Made by a program: the position numbers and the translations under genes
Notes under the pieces: generated by a model
Databases searched by the model: none
What the model saw: only the letters and a program-made list of their open reading frames with translations
What the model was told of the DNA's origin: nothing
Part shown: in pieces, positions 1-6,329 of the stretch
Numbering within the stretch: the first letter of the stretch is position 1
Layout of the letters: each line of letters begins with the position of its first letter
Assembly (NCBI GenBank): GCA_016763955.1
Contig: JAESSU010000257.1
Span: 1-6,871 of the forward strand
Direction: 5' to 3'
DNA length: 6,871 nucleotides
Origin: Phycisphaeraceae bacterium
GTDB lineage: Bacteria > Planctomycetota > Phycisphaerae > Phycisphaerales > Phycisphaeraceae

Positions 1-2
1 CC

Positions 3-56
3 CCCGGCCCCCGGAAGTTTTTTCAATTCAACTTTATGGAATTTAACTACAAATGA
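3..56 (+). CDS. Possible 3' tail of an upstream gene (17 codons visible)
   Basis: A frame open from the left edge ends at the TGA at 54-56 and would encode a tail finishing in FMEFNYK. Its stop overlaps the ATG at 53 in an ATGA arrangement, which is typical of translationally coupled genes in an operon. The tail is too short to recognise any family. An open frame of 17 codons can occur by chance, so the only real support is the stop/start overlap. The first 14 bases are two copies of CCCCCGG and may be unreliable if this is a contig edge. Confidence 0.2.
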   Translation, partial: PGPRKFFQFNFMEFNYK

Positions 57-1393
57 GCACAGCCCACCGGACTAAATACAGATTAATGCAAGACAAAATT
101 ATTCCAGTCAATCCTATGATAAAAAACGGGTTCAATAGGTATTTTCTTATCTGTGTTTATTCCGGGGTACTGTGTTTAACTGTGGTTAATTGCCTTAGCC
201 CCCTAAGCACACTCCATGCTCAGACACTTAGTTTCCCAGCCACGCGCACCGATGTGCAGTATGTGATTCAAACGAATCTGCAAACGCCCTTGAACCTGCA
301 AAGTCTCTGTTTTTCACAAGATGGTAAAACGCTCTATGTCGGCGGCTACAAAGAAGTATTAGTCTGGTCATTAACTGAAGCAAAACTTGCAGATCGCATC
401 ACTGATAACCAACTCACAAACATGATCACCGCAATGCTGGTCATAGATGATGGCAAAACATTGGCCGTCTCAGGTACAGCACCCACCTCCGAAAGTCTTA
501 AAATATCTCAAAATTTAACTTCGCCAATTTTGCTTTTTGACACCACCACCCACAAGCGAATTGCAAAGTTGGGTCAGCCCGGAGATAGCGTTACATGCAT
601 GGCACTTAATCCCGATGGCAGCCAACTAGCAGTAGGAACTTACGATGGCAGACTCAGCATCTGGGACACCAAACAGCGAACCCTACTCAAAACATTCCTA
701 CAACAAAATAGCTGTATCACCGACATCGTTTATTCTCCCGATCAAATTTGGCTTGCAGTGAGCTATCTCAGCGGGCAGGTGGAAGTATTCGAAACAACAT
801 CCCAATTCCCAAGCCTGATTCGCAAATCATTTGATGATAGCGTTAGAGCACTCTGTTTTGACCAAAGTAAAAATCTCAATCTAGCCATCGCAGTGGGCGG
901 GAAAAATGAAGTAAGCATCCGCCTTCTAAATAAGAAAAACTCCAAACGTTTACGCAAGCTAAATGGCACGCCCTCAATCCCTTTGGACATCTGCTGGGCA
1001 GAAAAAAACCAAACCGCTTACCTTGCAGGAACCGACCACACCATTGTCTCATGGAAGAAGCTGGGCAAGATCAACAAAACTTTCAAAGCACACACGAACT
1101 GGGTCACGGCCATTGCTCTTTCACCGGATGAAAAAGGAATCGCATCCGTGAGTCTTGATGGGACAACGCGACTATGGGATGCCAAACAAGGATTGCTCAT
1201 GGCCACTTTGCTCCAACTCAAACCACAAACTGATACATGGTTATTCATCTCCAGTTTAGGGACGTTTAACGCATCGTCATCAGACGTGGTGCATTTTTTT
1301 AAGCAACCTAAAGAAACACAAAGCAGTCTTCGCAATCAATGGCTTAATCCTAAAAATGTCAGCCAACATTTAGGCTTTACAGCCAAACCATAA
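53..1393 (+). CDS. Exported WD40-repeat beta-propeller protein
   Basis: The 446-residue product is probably a secreted or periplasmic seven-bladed WD40 propeller, a scaffold fold without catalytic activity. Repeats lie at about residues 76-107, 122-168 (degenerate, with an insertion), 176-210, 218-248, 260-294, 306-337 and 345-380. The third and seventh are most canonical: the third ends in IWD (203-205) and the seventh has AH at 346-347 and LWD at 374-376. A short segment after the last blade (393-412, TWLFISSLGTFNAS) resembles the conserved tail of many planctomycete WD40 proteins. The ATG at 53 overlaps an upstream stop, but no strong Shine-Dalgarno is visible. Starting at Met22 (position 116) would give a classical signal peptide: Lys/Arg-containing n-region, hydrophobic stretch at about 31-46, and likely cleavage after LHA (54-56). 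The true start may therefore be 116. The PPC gene follows 11 nt later, suggesting a shared transcript. The binding partner is unknown. Confidence 0.85.
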   Translation: MSTAHRTKYRLMQDKIIPVNPMIKNGFNRYFLICVYSGVLCLTVVNCLSPLSTLHAQTLSFPATRTDVQYVIQTNLQTPLNLQSLCFSQDGKTLYVGGYKEVLVWSLTEAKLADRITDNQLTNMITAMLVIDDGKTLAVSGTAPTSESLKISQNLTSPILLFDTTTHKRIAKLGQPGDSVTCMALNPDGSQLAVGTYDGRLSIWDTKQRTLLKTFLQQNSCITDIVYSPDQIWLAVSYLSGQVEVFETTSQFPSLIRKSFDDSVRALCFDQSKNLNLAIAVGGKNEVSIRLLNKKNSKRLRKLNGTPSIPLDICWAEKNQTAYLAGTDHTIVSWKKLGKINKTFKAHTNWVTAIALSPDEKGIASVSLDGTTRLWDAKQGLLMATLLQLKPQTDTWLFISSLGTFNASSSDVVHFFKQPKETQSSLRNQWLNPKNVSQHLGFTAKP

Positions 1394-1404
1394 AGGCCCG
1401 CACC
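1391..1404 (+). promoter_or_regulatory. Ribosome binding site of the PPC-domain gene
   Basis: AAAGG at 1392-1396 overlaps the stop codon of the WD40 gene and sits 8 nt before the ATG at 1405. It is a modest Shine-Dalgarno at normal spacing. It supports this start and co-translation of the two genes. Confidence 0.5.
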
Positions 1405-3483
1405 ATGTCTATCACCACCTCCCCAAATGTCGTTTTAAGCCTATTGATATGCCTGTCAATGACGATGCCATCCTTAGCAAAAAAAGTTGAACAAGCGACA
1501 CTCGATCCGCATATTGCTCACCTGTTCCCAGCCGGCGGACAACAAGGAACCACGGTGAGCGTGATGGTCTCTGGCCAAAACTTAAGCAACATCAAAACCA
1601 TTCGCATCACCGGCAAGGATATCACCGCAAAGCTACTAGAACATGTAACTGATGCTTCCTTACGGGTCACAGTAAAACTGGGCCCAACTGCAAAACCGGG
1701 CATGCATGATTTTCGTGTCCTAGCAGAAGATGGCATTTCTAATCGCTTTCGTTTTTTTGTAGATCAGTATCCCGAGGTGACTGAAAAGAAACCAAATGCA
1801 AAAACCAAGTCCACCATGGATCTAGACCTTTCACAAGCACAGCGTTTGGCCACCTTACCCGTGGTGGTCAATGGCCGAATCTTCGGGGCAGATCGTGATC
1901 TATTTTCCTTTGATGCTCATGCAGGGCAGGTGTTGGTGTTTGATGTGCAGGCACGGGCAATTTTGCCTTTTGTGGCAGATGCTGTACCCGGCTGGTTTCA
2001 AGCTTGCATCACTTTATATGACAGTAACGGGCGTGTGGTCGTCTATGCTGATGACAACAATTTCGAACCCGATCCACGTTTGATACATACTTTCAAAGTT
2101 GATGGTCGGTACACCGTTGAGATTCGTGATGCACTTTACCGAGGCCGTGCGGACTGGGTTTATCGCTTGCGCATTGGGGAAATTCCGACACTAACGCATG
2201 TTTTCCCGCTTGGGATCAGTCGCAATGAACAACAAACTTTTGAGCTTAATGGCGTGCATCTGCCAACCTATAAAATGTCAATCAATGACTCAGGTGACCC
2301 TGAAAAACTAAAAAATTTAAGCGTAACGGATGATCAAGGACACGTGAGCAACAGCCTTCCAATTCTGGTGAATGACGCTCCTAGTGTGTTGGAAACCGAG
2401 CCCAATAACGGCAACAACCAAGCCCAATTTATCCAATGGCCCGTTTGTATCGATGGCAGAATCGACAAGCCTGGCGATATGGATTTTTTTGCATTGGACG
2501 TAAAAAAGAACAACCAAAAATTACTATTTAACGTCTATGCACGGCGGCTAAATTCACCAATGGATTCTTTCATTGACATCATCAACAGCAAAGGCAAATG
2601 GCTCAAAGGTAATGATGATCAAGTTGATGCTGCGCTCCCAATGCTCACCCACCATGCGGACAGCCGCCTACTGAGTACTTTACGCAAGGGACGTTATATT
2701 TTTCGCATTCGTGAAACACAAGGTAAAGGCGGAGCAGCATATGCTTATCGCCTAGTGGTCAGTGAACCCCAGCAAGACTTTGCACTTCGGCTAATGCCCA
2801 TTAACCGAAGTATCATGCCCGGTGGCACTGCGGAGTTAACGGCTCAAGTCATCCGTGCGCCGGGATTCACCGCGCCCGTGGAGCTAACGTTTGGCAATCT
2901 GCCTCAGGGCATAACTGTACGCGGCGGGCGTATTCCTAAAGGTCAAAACATCGTGCGGATGACTCTCACTGCCCCCATGACATTAGAGGGGAGCTTAATC
3001 TCCCCCACACTCACCGGCACTGCCACTCTCGGCAAACAAACCATTACCCGCATTGCTCAGCCCGCCCAAGAGGTCATGCAAGCCTTCATCTACAAACACC
3101 GTCCAATCACCCAAGAGCTATTATTGGCCATCACACCCAGACAATATTATTCTCTGACATTAGAGAACCCACAGTTACCTTTGCTTGAAATTCCAGCTGG
3201 TGGTCAAGTGCAAGTAACGTTCAACATTCAACGTGAGGGCAAGACAACTCGCCCAATCCGACTTGTCGGTTACAACCCGCCAAGAGGAATCAATATCCGG
3301 CCTGGCATCATCAAGCCCAATGACACGCAGGGAACTGTTACGATCATTGCAAACAAAGTCGCCAAGCCCGGCTTTGAACAAAACATCATCATTCATGGCG
3401 AAATGAAACAGGGGAAAAAACATCGGATCGACATCCCCGCCCCCGCAATTAGCATTATCGTGATCCCAGCGGACTCAAAATAA
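1405..3483 (+). CDS. Exported PPC-domain protein with Ig-like C-terminal repeats
   Basis: This 692-residue protein is predicted to be exported. Residues 1-25 form a signal peptide with a hydrophobic core (about 8-21) and probable cleavage after SLA (23-25). Residues 36-120 form a TIG-like beta domain with the planctomycete pattern FPAGGQQGT (41-49), GQNL (57-60) and EDGISNRFRFFVD (108-120). PPC domain 1 spans about 150-258 (VNGRIFGADRDLFSF, then DGRYTVEIRD). PPC domain 2 spans about 329-453 and begins with the hallmark ETEPNN (330-335), followed by GRIDKPGDMDFF. Two related Ig-like modules follow at about 470-570 and 596-690. No catalytic motif or membrane anchor was found. PPC domains usually accompany secreted enzymes, but none is attached here, so the protein may bind carbohydrate or protein or act in a surface complex with the WD40 partner (inference). 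The family match is confident; the function is not known. Confidence 0.88.
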   Translation: MSITTSPNVVLSLLICLSMTMPSLAKKVEQATLDPHIAHLFPAGGQQGTTVSVMVSGQNLSNIKTIRITGKDITAKLLEHVTDASLRVTVKLGPTAKPGMHDFRVLAEDGISNRFRFFVDQYPEVTEKKPNAKTKSTMDLDLSQAQRLATLPVVVNGRIFGADRDLFSFDAHAGQVLVFDVQARAILPFVADAVPGWFQACITLYDSNGRVVVYADDNNFEPDPRLIHTFKVDGRYTVEIRDALYRGRADWVYRLRIGEIPTLTHVFPLGISRNEQQTFELNGVHLPTYKMSINDSGDPEKLKNLSVTDDQGHVSNSLPILVNDAPSVLETEPNNGNNQAQFIQWPVCIDGRIDKPGDMDFFALDVKKNNQKLLFNVYARRLNSPMDSFIDIINSKGKWLKGNDDQVDAALPMLTHHADSRLLSTLRKGRYIFRIRETQGKGGAAYAYRLVVSEPQQDFALRLMPINRSIMPGGTAELTAQVIRAPGFTAPVELTFGNLPQGITVRGGRIPKGQNIVRMTLTAPMTLEGSLISPTLTGTATLGKQTITRIAQPAQEVMQAFIYKHRPITQELLLAITPRQYYSLTLENPQLPLLEIPAGGQVQVTFNIQREGKTTRPIRLVGYNPPRGINIRPGIIKPNDTQGTVTIIANKVAKPGFEQNIIIHGEMKQGKKHRIDIPAPAISIIVIPADSK

Positions 3484-3503
3484 ATTCAAGCATCACCCGT
3501 ATC

Positions 3504-3525
3504 TGCATTCTATCGCCTAGAAGCA
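3504..3525 (+). terminator. Hairpin after the PPC gene, possible weak terminator
   Basis: TGC-A-TTCTA pairs with TAGAAGCA, giving an 8 bp stem with one bulged A (3507) and a 5 nt loop (TCGCC). It begins 20 nt after the TAA at 3481-3483. The following bases are ACCCTTTATT rather than a clean U-tract, so this is a weak intrinsic terminator candidate at best. Its position between two functionally unrelated operons is the main supporting point. Confidence 0.3.
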
Positions 3526-3674
3526 ACCCTTTATTGGACATAGCTGCATTTCGTTTTGAACATTTAAAAACTGGAATATTAACATCAAGCTTGCTTAGGA
3601 TTATGCCGATTTACTAGGCATGATTCTAGCTTTTTATCGCAAAACGATGGCCCGATAGTCCAGAGTACCTTATC
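3526..3674 (+). promoter_or_regulatory. Probable promoter region of the signalling operon
   Basis: This is the only non-coding stretch long enough to hold a promoter, and it precedes three overlapping signalling genes. The best sigma70-like pair I see is TTGAAC (3556-3561) with TTAACA (3579-3584) at 17 nt spacing, or TATTAA (3577-3582) at 15 nt. Both are poor matches. Short inverted pairs, CTAG...CTAG before CTTTTT (near 3613-3635) and TATCG/CGATA (3635-3639 and 3653-3657), are too weak to call operators. A promoter here is expected from layout more than shown by sequence. Confidence 0.25.
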
Positions 3675-4910
3675 GTGATGAATGTATTTATAGCTGATGA
3701 CGATATCGTGTCACAAAAAATAACGCAACGCTATCTCTCGAGTTGGGGCTACACGGTAGACACCGCTAATGATGGTGAAGAAGCCTATACGTATTTGATG
3801 CAGCAAGAAATACCTGATCCTCTGATTATTCTTCTGGACTGGGTGATGCCTGGCAAAGACGGTCTTGAAATTCTCAAGGCATTAAAGGCCAGTGATCATG
3901 CCTTTGGTATTTATGTCATCATGGTCACCAGTAAAAGCCATGGCGAAGAAATCGCCATCGCCTTGGATCACGGAGCAGATGACTATCTGCGTAAACCCTT
4001 TCATCGCAGAGAACTTGAAGCACGGCTCAATGTCGGTGTTCGCACATTACAAAACGAATCTCAACTCATCACAAAAAATAAACAGCTTGATCGCTACGGC
4101 GTCAAAATGCAGGAGTTGGCCGAACAACGTGCCCTACAACTCGTGCATGCTGACCGCATGGCCACACTCGGTGTGATGTCTGCGGGAATCGCTCATGAAA
4201 TCAACAACTCATCATCATTTATCTCAGGCAATGTGCAAACACTAGGCCGCGTCTGGGACCGCCTGATTCAGAGTCTAGATCAGATGCTTCGGGATCAACC
4301 TGAGCAACTCCCTGACAAACAACTTGTCGAATTCGTAATTGATGAAGTCCCTTCCATGCTCCAAGGCATGCGTGAGGGCGTGAGCCGAATTCACAGCATC
4401 GTCAAAGGCTTATCTGAATACTCCCGTGATGATCGCGGTGATTGTGTTCAAATCGATCTTGCCAAGTGCGTCGAAAAAGCGATGGTCATTTGCGCTCACA
4501 GAACAAAACATGTTAGCCAAGTCCATATCGACAAACAACCTCTTAAGGGAAAAGTCCTGGGCATCGGCAATCAAATTGAACAGGTACTTGTCAATCTCCT
4601 TAGCAATGCTTCTGACGCGTTAGAAAATGTGCCAGAAAGCCGCATCGACATCACGATTCGGCAGATTGGCAACATCGCACAAATTTGTGTCTCAGATAAC
4701 GGGCCCGGTGTTAAGCCCGAAGCGATTGATCATATTTTTGATCCGTTTTACACCACTAAGGGAATTGGCAAAGGGACCGGACTAGGCCTTACCATTAGCT
4801 CAAAAATTATGTCCAAACACAACGGCCAGTTTTACCTAGATACGACCTATACCAAGGGTGCCTGCTTCGTGCTGGCCTTACCGATTGAAGACAGCGAGGT
4901 TCTTTCGTGA
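3675..4910 (+). CDS. Hybrid receiver-histidine kinase (REC-HisKA-HATPase), cytoplasmic
   Basis: The 411-residue protein begins with a response-regulator receiver domain (about 2-122): acidic pocket D8-D10, phosphoacceptor D55 in LLDWVMPG, T85 and K107 in RKPF. A helical, probably coiled-coil linker (about 125-165) leads to an NtrB-like kinase core. The dimerisation/phosphoacceptor helix carries H174 in GIAHEINNSS. The ATPase has the N box NLLSNASDAL (307-316), G1 box DNGPG (341-345), F box IFDPFYTTK (354-362) and G2 box GKGTGLGL (365-372). All catalytic residues appear intact. There is no signal peptide, membrane segment or PAS/GAF domain, so the input is probably phosphorylation of the receiver by another kinase. 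The proline usually following HEINN is serine here. The start is GTG at 3675 or ATG at 3678. AGAG at 3662-3665 lies 9 nt from the GTG and slightly favours it. The stop overlaps the next gene in GTGA. Confidence 0.92.
   Translation: MMNVFIADDDIVSQKITQRYLSSWGYTVDTANDGEEAYTYLMQQEIPDPLIILLDWVMPGKDGLEILKALKASDHAFGIYVIMVTSKSHGEEIAIALDHGADDYLRKPFHRRELEARLNVGVRTLQNESQLITKNKQLDRYGVKMQELAEQRALQLVHADRMATLGVMSAGIAHEINNSSSFISGNVQTLGRVWDRLIQSLDQMLRDQPEQLPDKQLVEFVIDEVPSMLQGMREGVSRIHSIVKGLSEYSRDDRGDCVQIDLAKCVEKAMVICAHRTKHVSQVHIDKQPLKGKVLGIGNQIEQVLVNLLSNASDALENVPESRIDITIRQIGNIAQICVSDNGPGVKPEAIDHIFDPFYTTKGIGKGTGLGLTISSKIMSKHNGQFYLDTTYTKGACFVLALPIEDSEVLS
4896..4906 (+). promoter_or_regulatory. Ribosome binding site supporting the GTG start at 4907
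   Basis: GAGG at 4896-4899 lies 7 nt before the GTG at 4907, within the end of the kinase gene. It supports the non-ATG start and the GTGA stop/start overlap. Confidence 0.55.
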
Positions 4911-5344
4911 AAGTTTCATTACTAATCGTTGATGATGAAGAACAGATTCGACAGATGCTCTCGAGGCATTTTAGATTGCTCGGTTTTGATGTGCATTTAG
5001 CATATGACGGACAAGACGCGATTGAGGTCATCGAAAAGCAAAAAATCGACATTGTCATTTCAGATATTCTCATGCCCAACAAAACGGGCTTGGATTTGCT
5101 TCAATACATCAAGCACTACAGTCAGCTCATACATGTGATTATGATCACCGGGTATGTCTGCCTAGAATCTGCAATGAATTGCATGCGCCGTGGGGCACAG
5201 ACGATCATTTTTAAACCACTTGAAGATATGACTGTATTAGAAACTGCAGTCAACAATGCTGTAGAGAAAATACACCATTGGATCAATATTCTTCAAGAAC
5301 TTCAAGCTCAAAAGCCAGGAATGGTAGGCCATGGATCCAAATAA
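4907..5344 (+). CDS. Single-domain response regulator (CheY-like receiver)
   Basis: This 145-residue protein is essentially one receiver domain. It has the acidic pocket D9-D10-E11 (IVDDEE), phosphoacceptor D53 in ISDILMP, T81 in MITGY and K103 in FKPLE, so all phosphotransfer residues are present. Residues about 105-145 form a helix plus a short polar tail; no DNA-binding or enzymatic output domain follows. It would therefore act through protein-protein contact or as a phosphate shuttle or sink. It starts with GTG, overlaps the upstream kinase stop by 2 nt and overlaps the downstream CheA gene by 14 nt, so the three are probably co-translated. The likely phosphodonors are the hybrid kinase upstream and the CheA-type kinase downstream (inference from position). 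The receiver sequence alone does not show whether it controls motility or another output, so no cheY symbol is given. Confidence 0.92.
   Translation: MKVSLLIVDDEEQIRQMLSRHFRLLGFDVHLAYDGQDAIEVIEKQKIDIVISDILMPNKTGLDLLQYIKHYSQLIHVIMITGYVCLESAMNCMRRGAQTIIFKPLEDMTVLETAVNNAVEKIHHWINILQELQAQKPGMVGHGSK
5317..5330 (+). promoter_or_regulatory. Ribosome binding site of the CheA-type gene
   Basis: AGGA at 5317-5320 is 10 nt before the ATG at 5331 and lies inside the end of the receiver gene. TAGG at 5325-5328 is too close to be the main site. The arrangement fits translational coupling across the 14 nt overlap. Confidence 0.4.
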
Positions 5345-6329
5345 CACCCCTACAATTGAACTCGATGATGCCCTGGTTCAAGAGTTTATTGATGAAGCAA
5401 TGGACACCCTTAGTTCATTGGACCCACAGTTCGTCGAGTTAGAAAAGAACCCCGAAGAACTGACCATCATTGAAACGATCTTCCGCCCCGTGCACTCAAT
5501 CAAAGGCAACTCCGGCTTCTTTGGCTTTGGCCAAATCAAGCAGCTTGCCCATGAACTTGAAACCTTACTGGACTTGATCCGTAAAGGTAAACTTGCAGTC
5601 TGTAGCGATGTCATCAGTGTCCTGCTCAGTGGCATGGATGCGCTGCGGGAAATGTTCATCCGTGTCAAACAAAACGAAACGGAAATCCCAGAGGGTGACA
5701 CCTCCATTGAACAGCTTATTACAAAAGTTAAATGCGTTGCCCAAGGCAATAGTGAAGAAGCAACGTGGCAGCAGATACAATTAACTTTAGATGTCCTTTC
5801 ACCTTTGTTACAAGATCAAAGTGATGACATCTCAATGCAATTTGCGGAACTTAAAAGCCAACTTCACAAGATCAATCCACTAGACAAATCTAATGACGAT
5901 GATGCAGCGAACACCGCCAATCAACCGTTAATGGGATACCTTAAAACGCTTGAGGCGAATCCAGAAGACAACCAAACAATTGAGAAACTCCTTGAAACGC
6001 TACGTGTAGACCAAGAAGCCTCGACTGTCCAGGAAATCATCGATCAATACACAGATGCGATTGAAACGATGGAAGTTTTTCTCAATACTGTGGGACTTGA
6101 CGAGCTAGGCCTTTCCGTGATGGAAGATAAAATCATGGCCCTGCCAGCTAGTGCCTTAGCAGAACCTGAGGCCGCGACTCAAGTCACCGAGCAGGCTGCT
6201 CAAAAAGAACAAGCCTCAACAACTCCTACGCCAACACAAAAAAACCTGCAAAGTCCAATGACGTCCATAAAACCATGCGTGTTAGCGAATCGTGTATTGA
6301 CAATTTCCTCGAATTTGTGGGTGACCTGA
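5331..6329 (+). CDS. cheA: CheA-type kinase, N-terminal Hpt part (frame ends early)
   Basis: The 332-codon frame encodes a CheA P1 (Hpt) domain at about 10-135. The phosphoacceptor is H55 in PVHSIKGNSGF (53-63), followed by the second Hpt helix QLAHELETLLDLIRKG (71-86). Residues 140-270 are mostly helical with no recognisable P2 domain. They include a segment (207-230) resembling the first Hpt but with Arg225 in place of the His. Residues 275-303 form an Ala/Gln/Thr/Pro linker. After K304 the frame loses CheA similarity: the last roughly 28 residues are an out-of-frame tail ending at the TGA at 6327-6329. The dimerisation and ATPase domains continue in the -1 frame, so this is probably the first half of one CheA protein of at least 510 residues. 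CheA normally autophosphorylates in trans at the Hpt His and passes phosphate to receiver proteins such as the one just upstream. Confidence 0.85.
   Translation: MDPNNTPTIELDDALVQEFIDEAMDTLSSLDPQFVELEKNPEELTIIETIFRPVHSIKGNSGFFGFGQIKQLAHELETLLDLIRKGKLAVCSDVISVLLSGMDALREMFIRVKQNETEIPEGDTSIEQLITKVKCVAQGNSEEATWQQIQLTLDVLSPLLQDQSDDISMQFAELKSQLHKINPLDKSNDDDAANTANQPLMGYLKTLEANPEDNQTIEKLLETLRVDQEASTVQEIIDQYTDAIETMEVFLNTVGLDELGLSVMEDKIMALPASALAEPEAATQVTEQAAQKEQASTTPTPTQKNLQSPMTSIKPCVLANRVLTISSNLWVT
6238..6245 (+). other. Frame-shift point: A7 run with A AAA AAC heptamer
   Basis: Seven A's (6238-6244) followed by C lie exactly where CheA similarity leaves the upstream frame and enters the -1 frame. 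In the upstream frame the codons are CAA AAA AAC. A -1 slip gives AAA AAA CCT, joining the linker to PAKSNDVHKTMRV and the CheA core. The downstream frame is open only after the TGA at 6167-6169, so the switch must lie between 6170 and 6327. One extra A in the run would have the same effect. No convincing downstream hairpin or upstream Shine-Dalgarno-like stimulator is visible. Confidence 0.6.

Noticed and set aside
1002..1009. A second A7+C run, with an in-frame A AAA AAC heptamer, in the WD40 gene
   Set aside because: The WD40 repeats continue in the same frame on both sides, so no frame change is needed. It serves as a caution that the heptamer alone does not prove programmed slippage.
1018..1335. 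105-codon minus-strand ORF inside the WD40 gene
   Set aside because: It lies fully inside a well-supported WD40 gene on the opposite strand, its product resembles nothing I recognise, and it is explained as a shadow frame.
3534..3549. Sigma54-like promoter (TTGGACA...TGCA) before the hybrid kinase gene
   Set aside because: The GG and GC elements are 8 nt apart rather than the required 10, and no sigma54 activator domain is encoded in the window.
3613..3657. Short inverted repeats (CTAG/CTAG before CTTTTT; TATCG/CGATA) upstream of the kinase
   Set aside because: Stems of 4-5 bp with loops of 8-13 nt are expected by chance and do not support a terminator or operator call.
5378..5749. 123-codon minus-strand ORF opposite the Hpt domain
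   Set aside because: The + strand encodes a clear Hpt domain with the HSIKGNSGF motif; the antisense frame is Ser-rich, shows no domain and has no start context.
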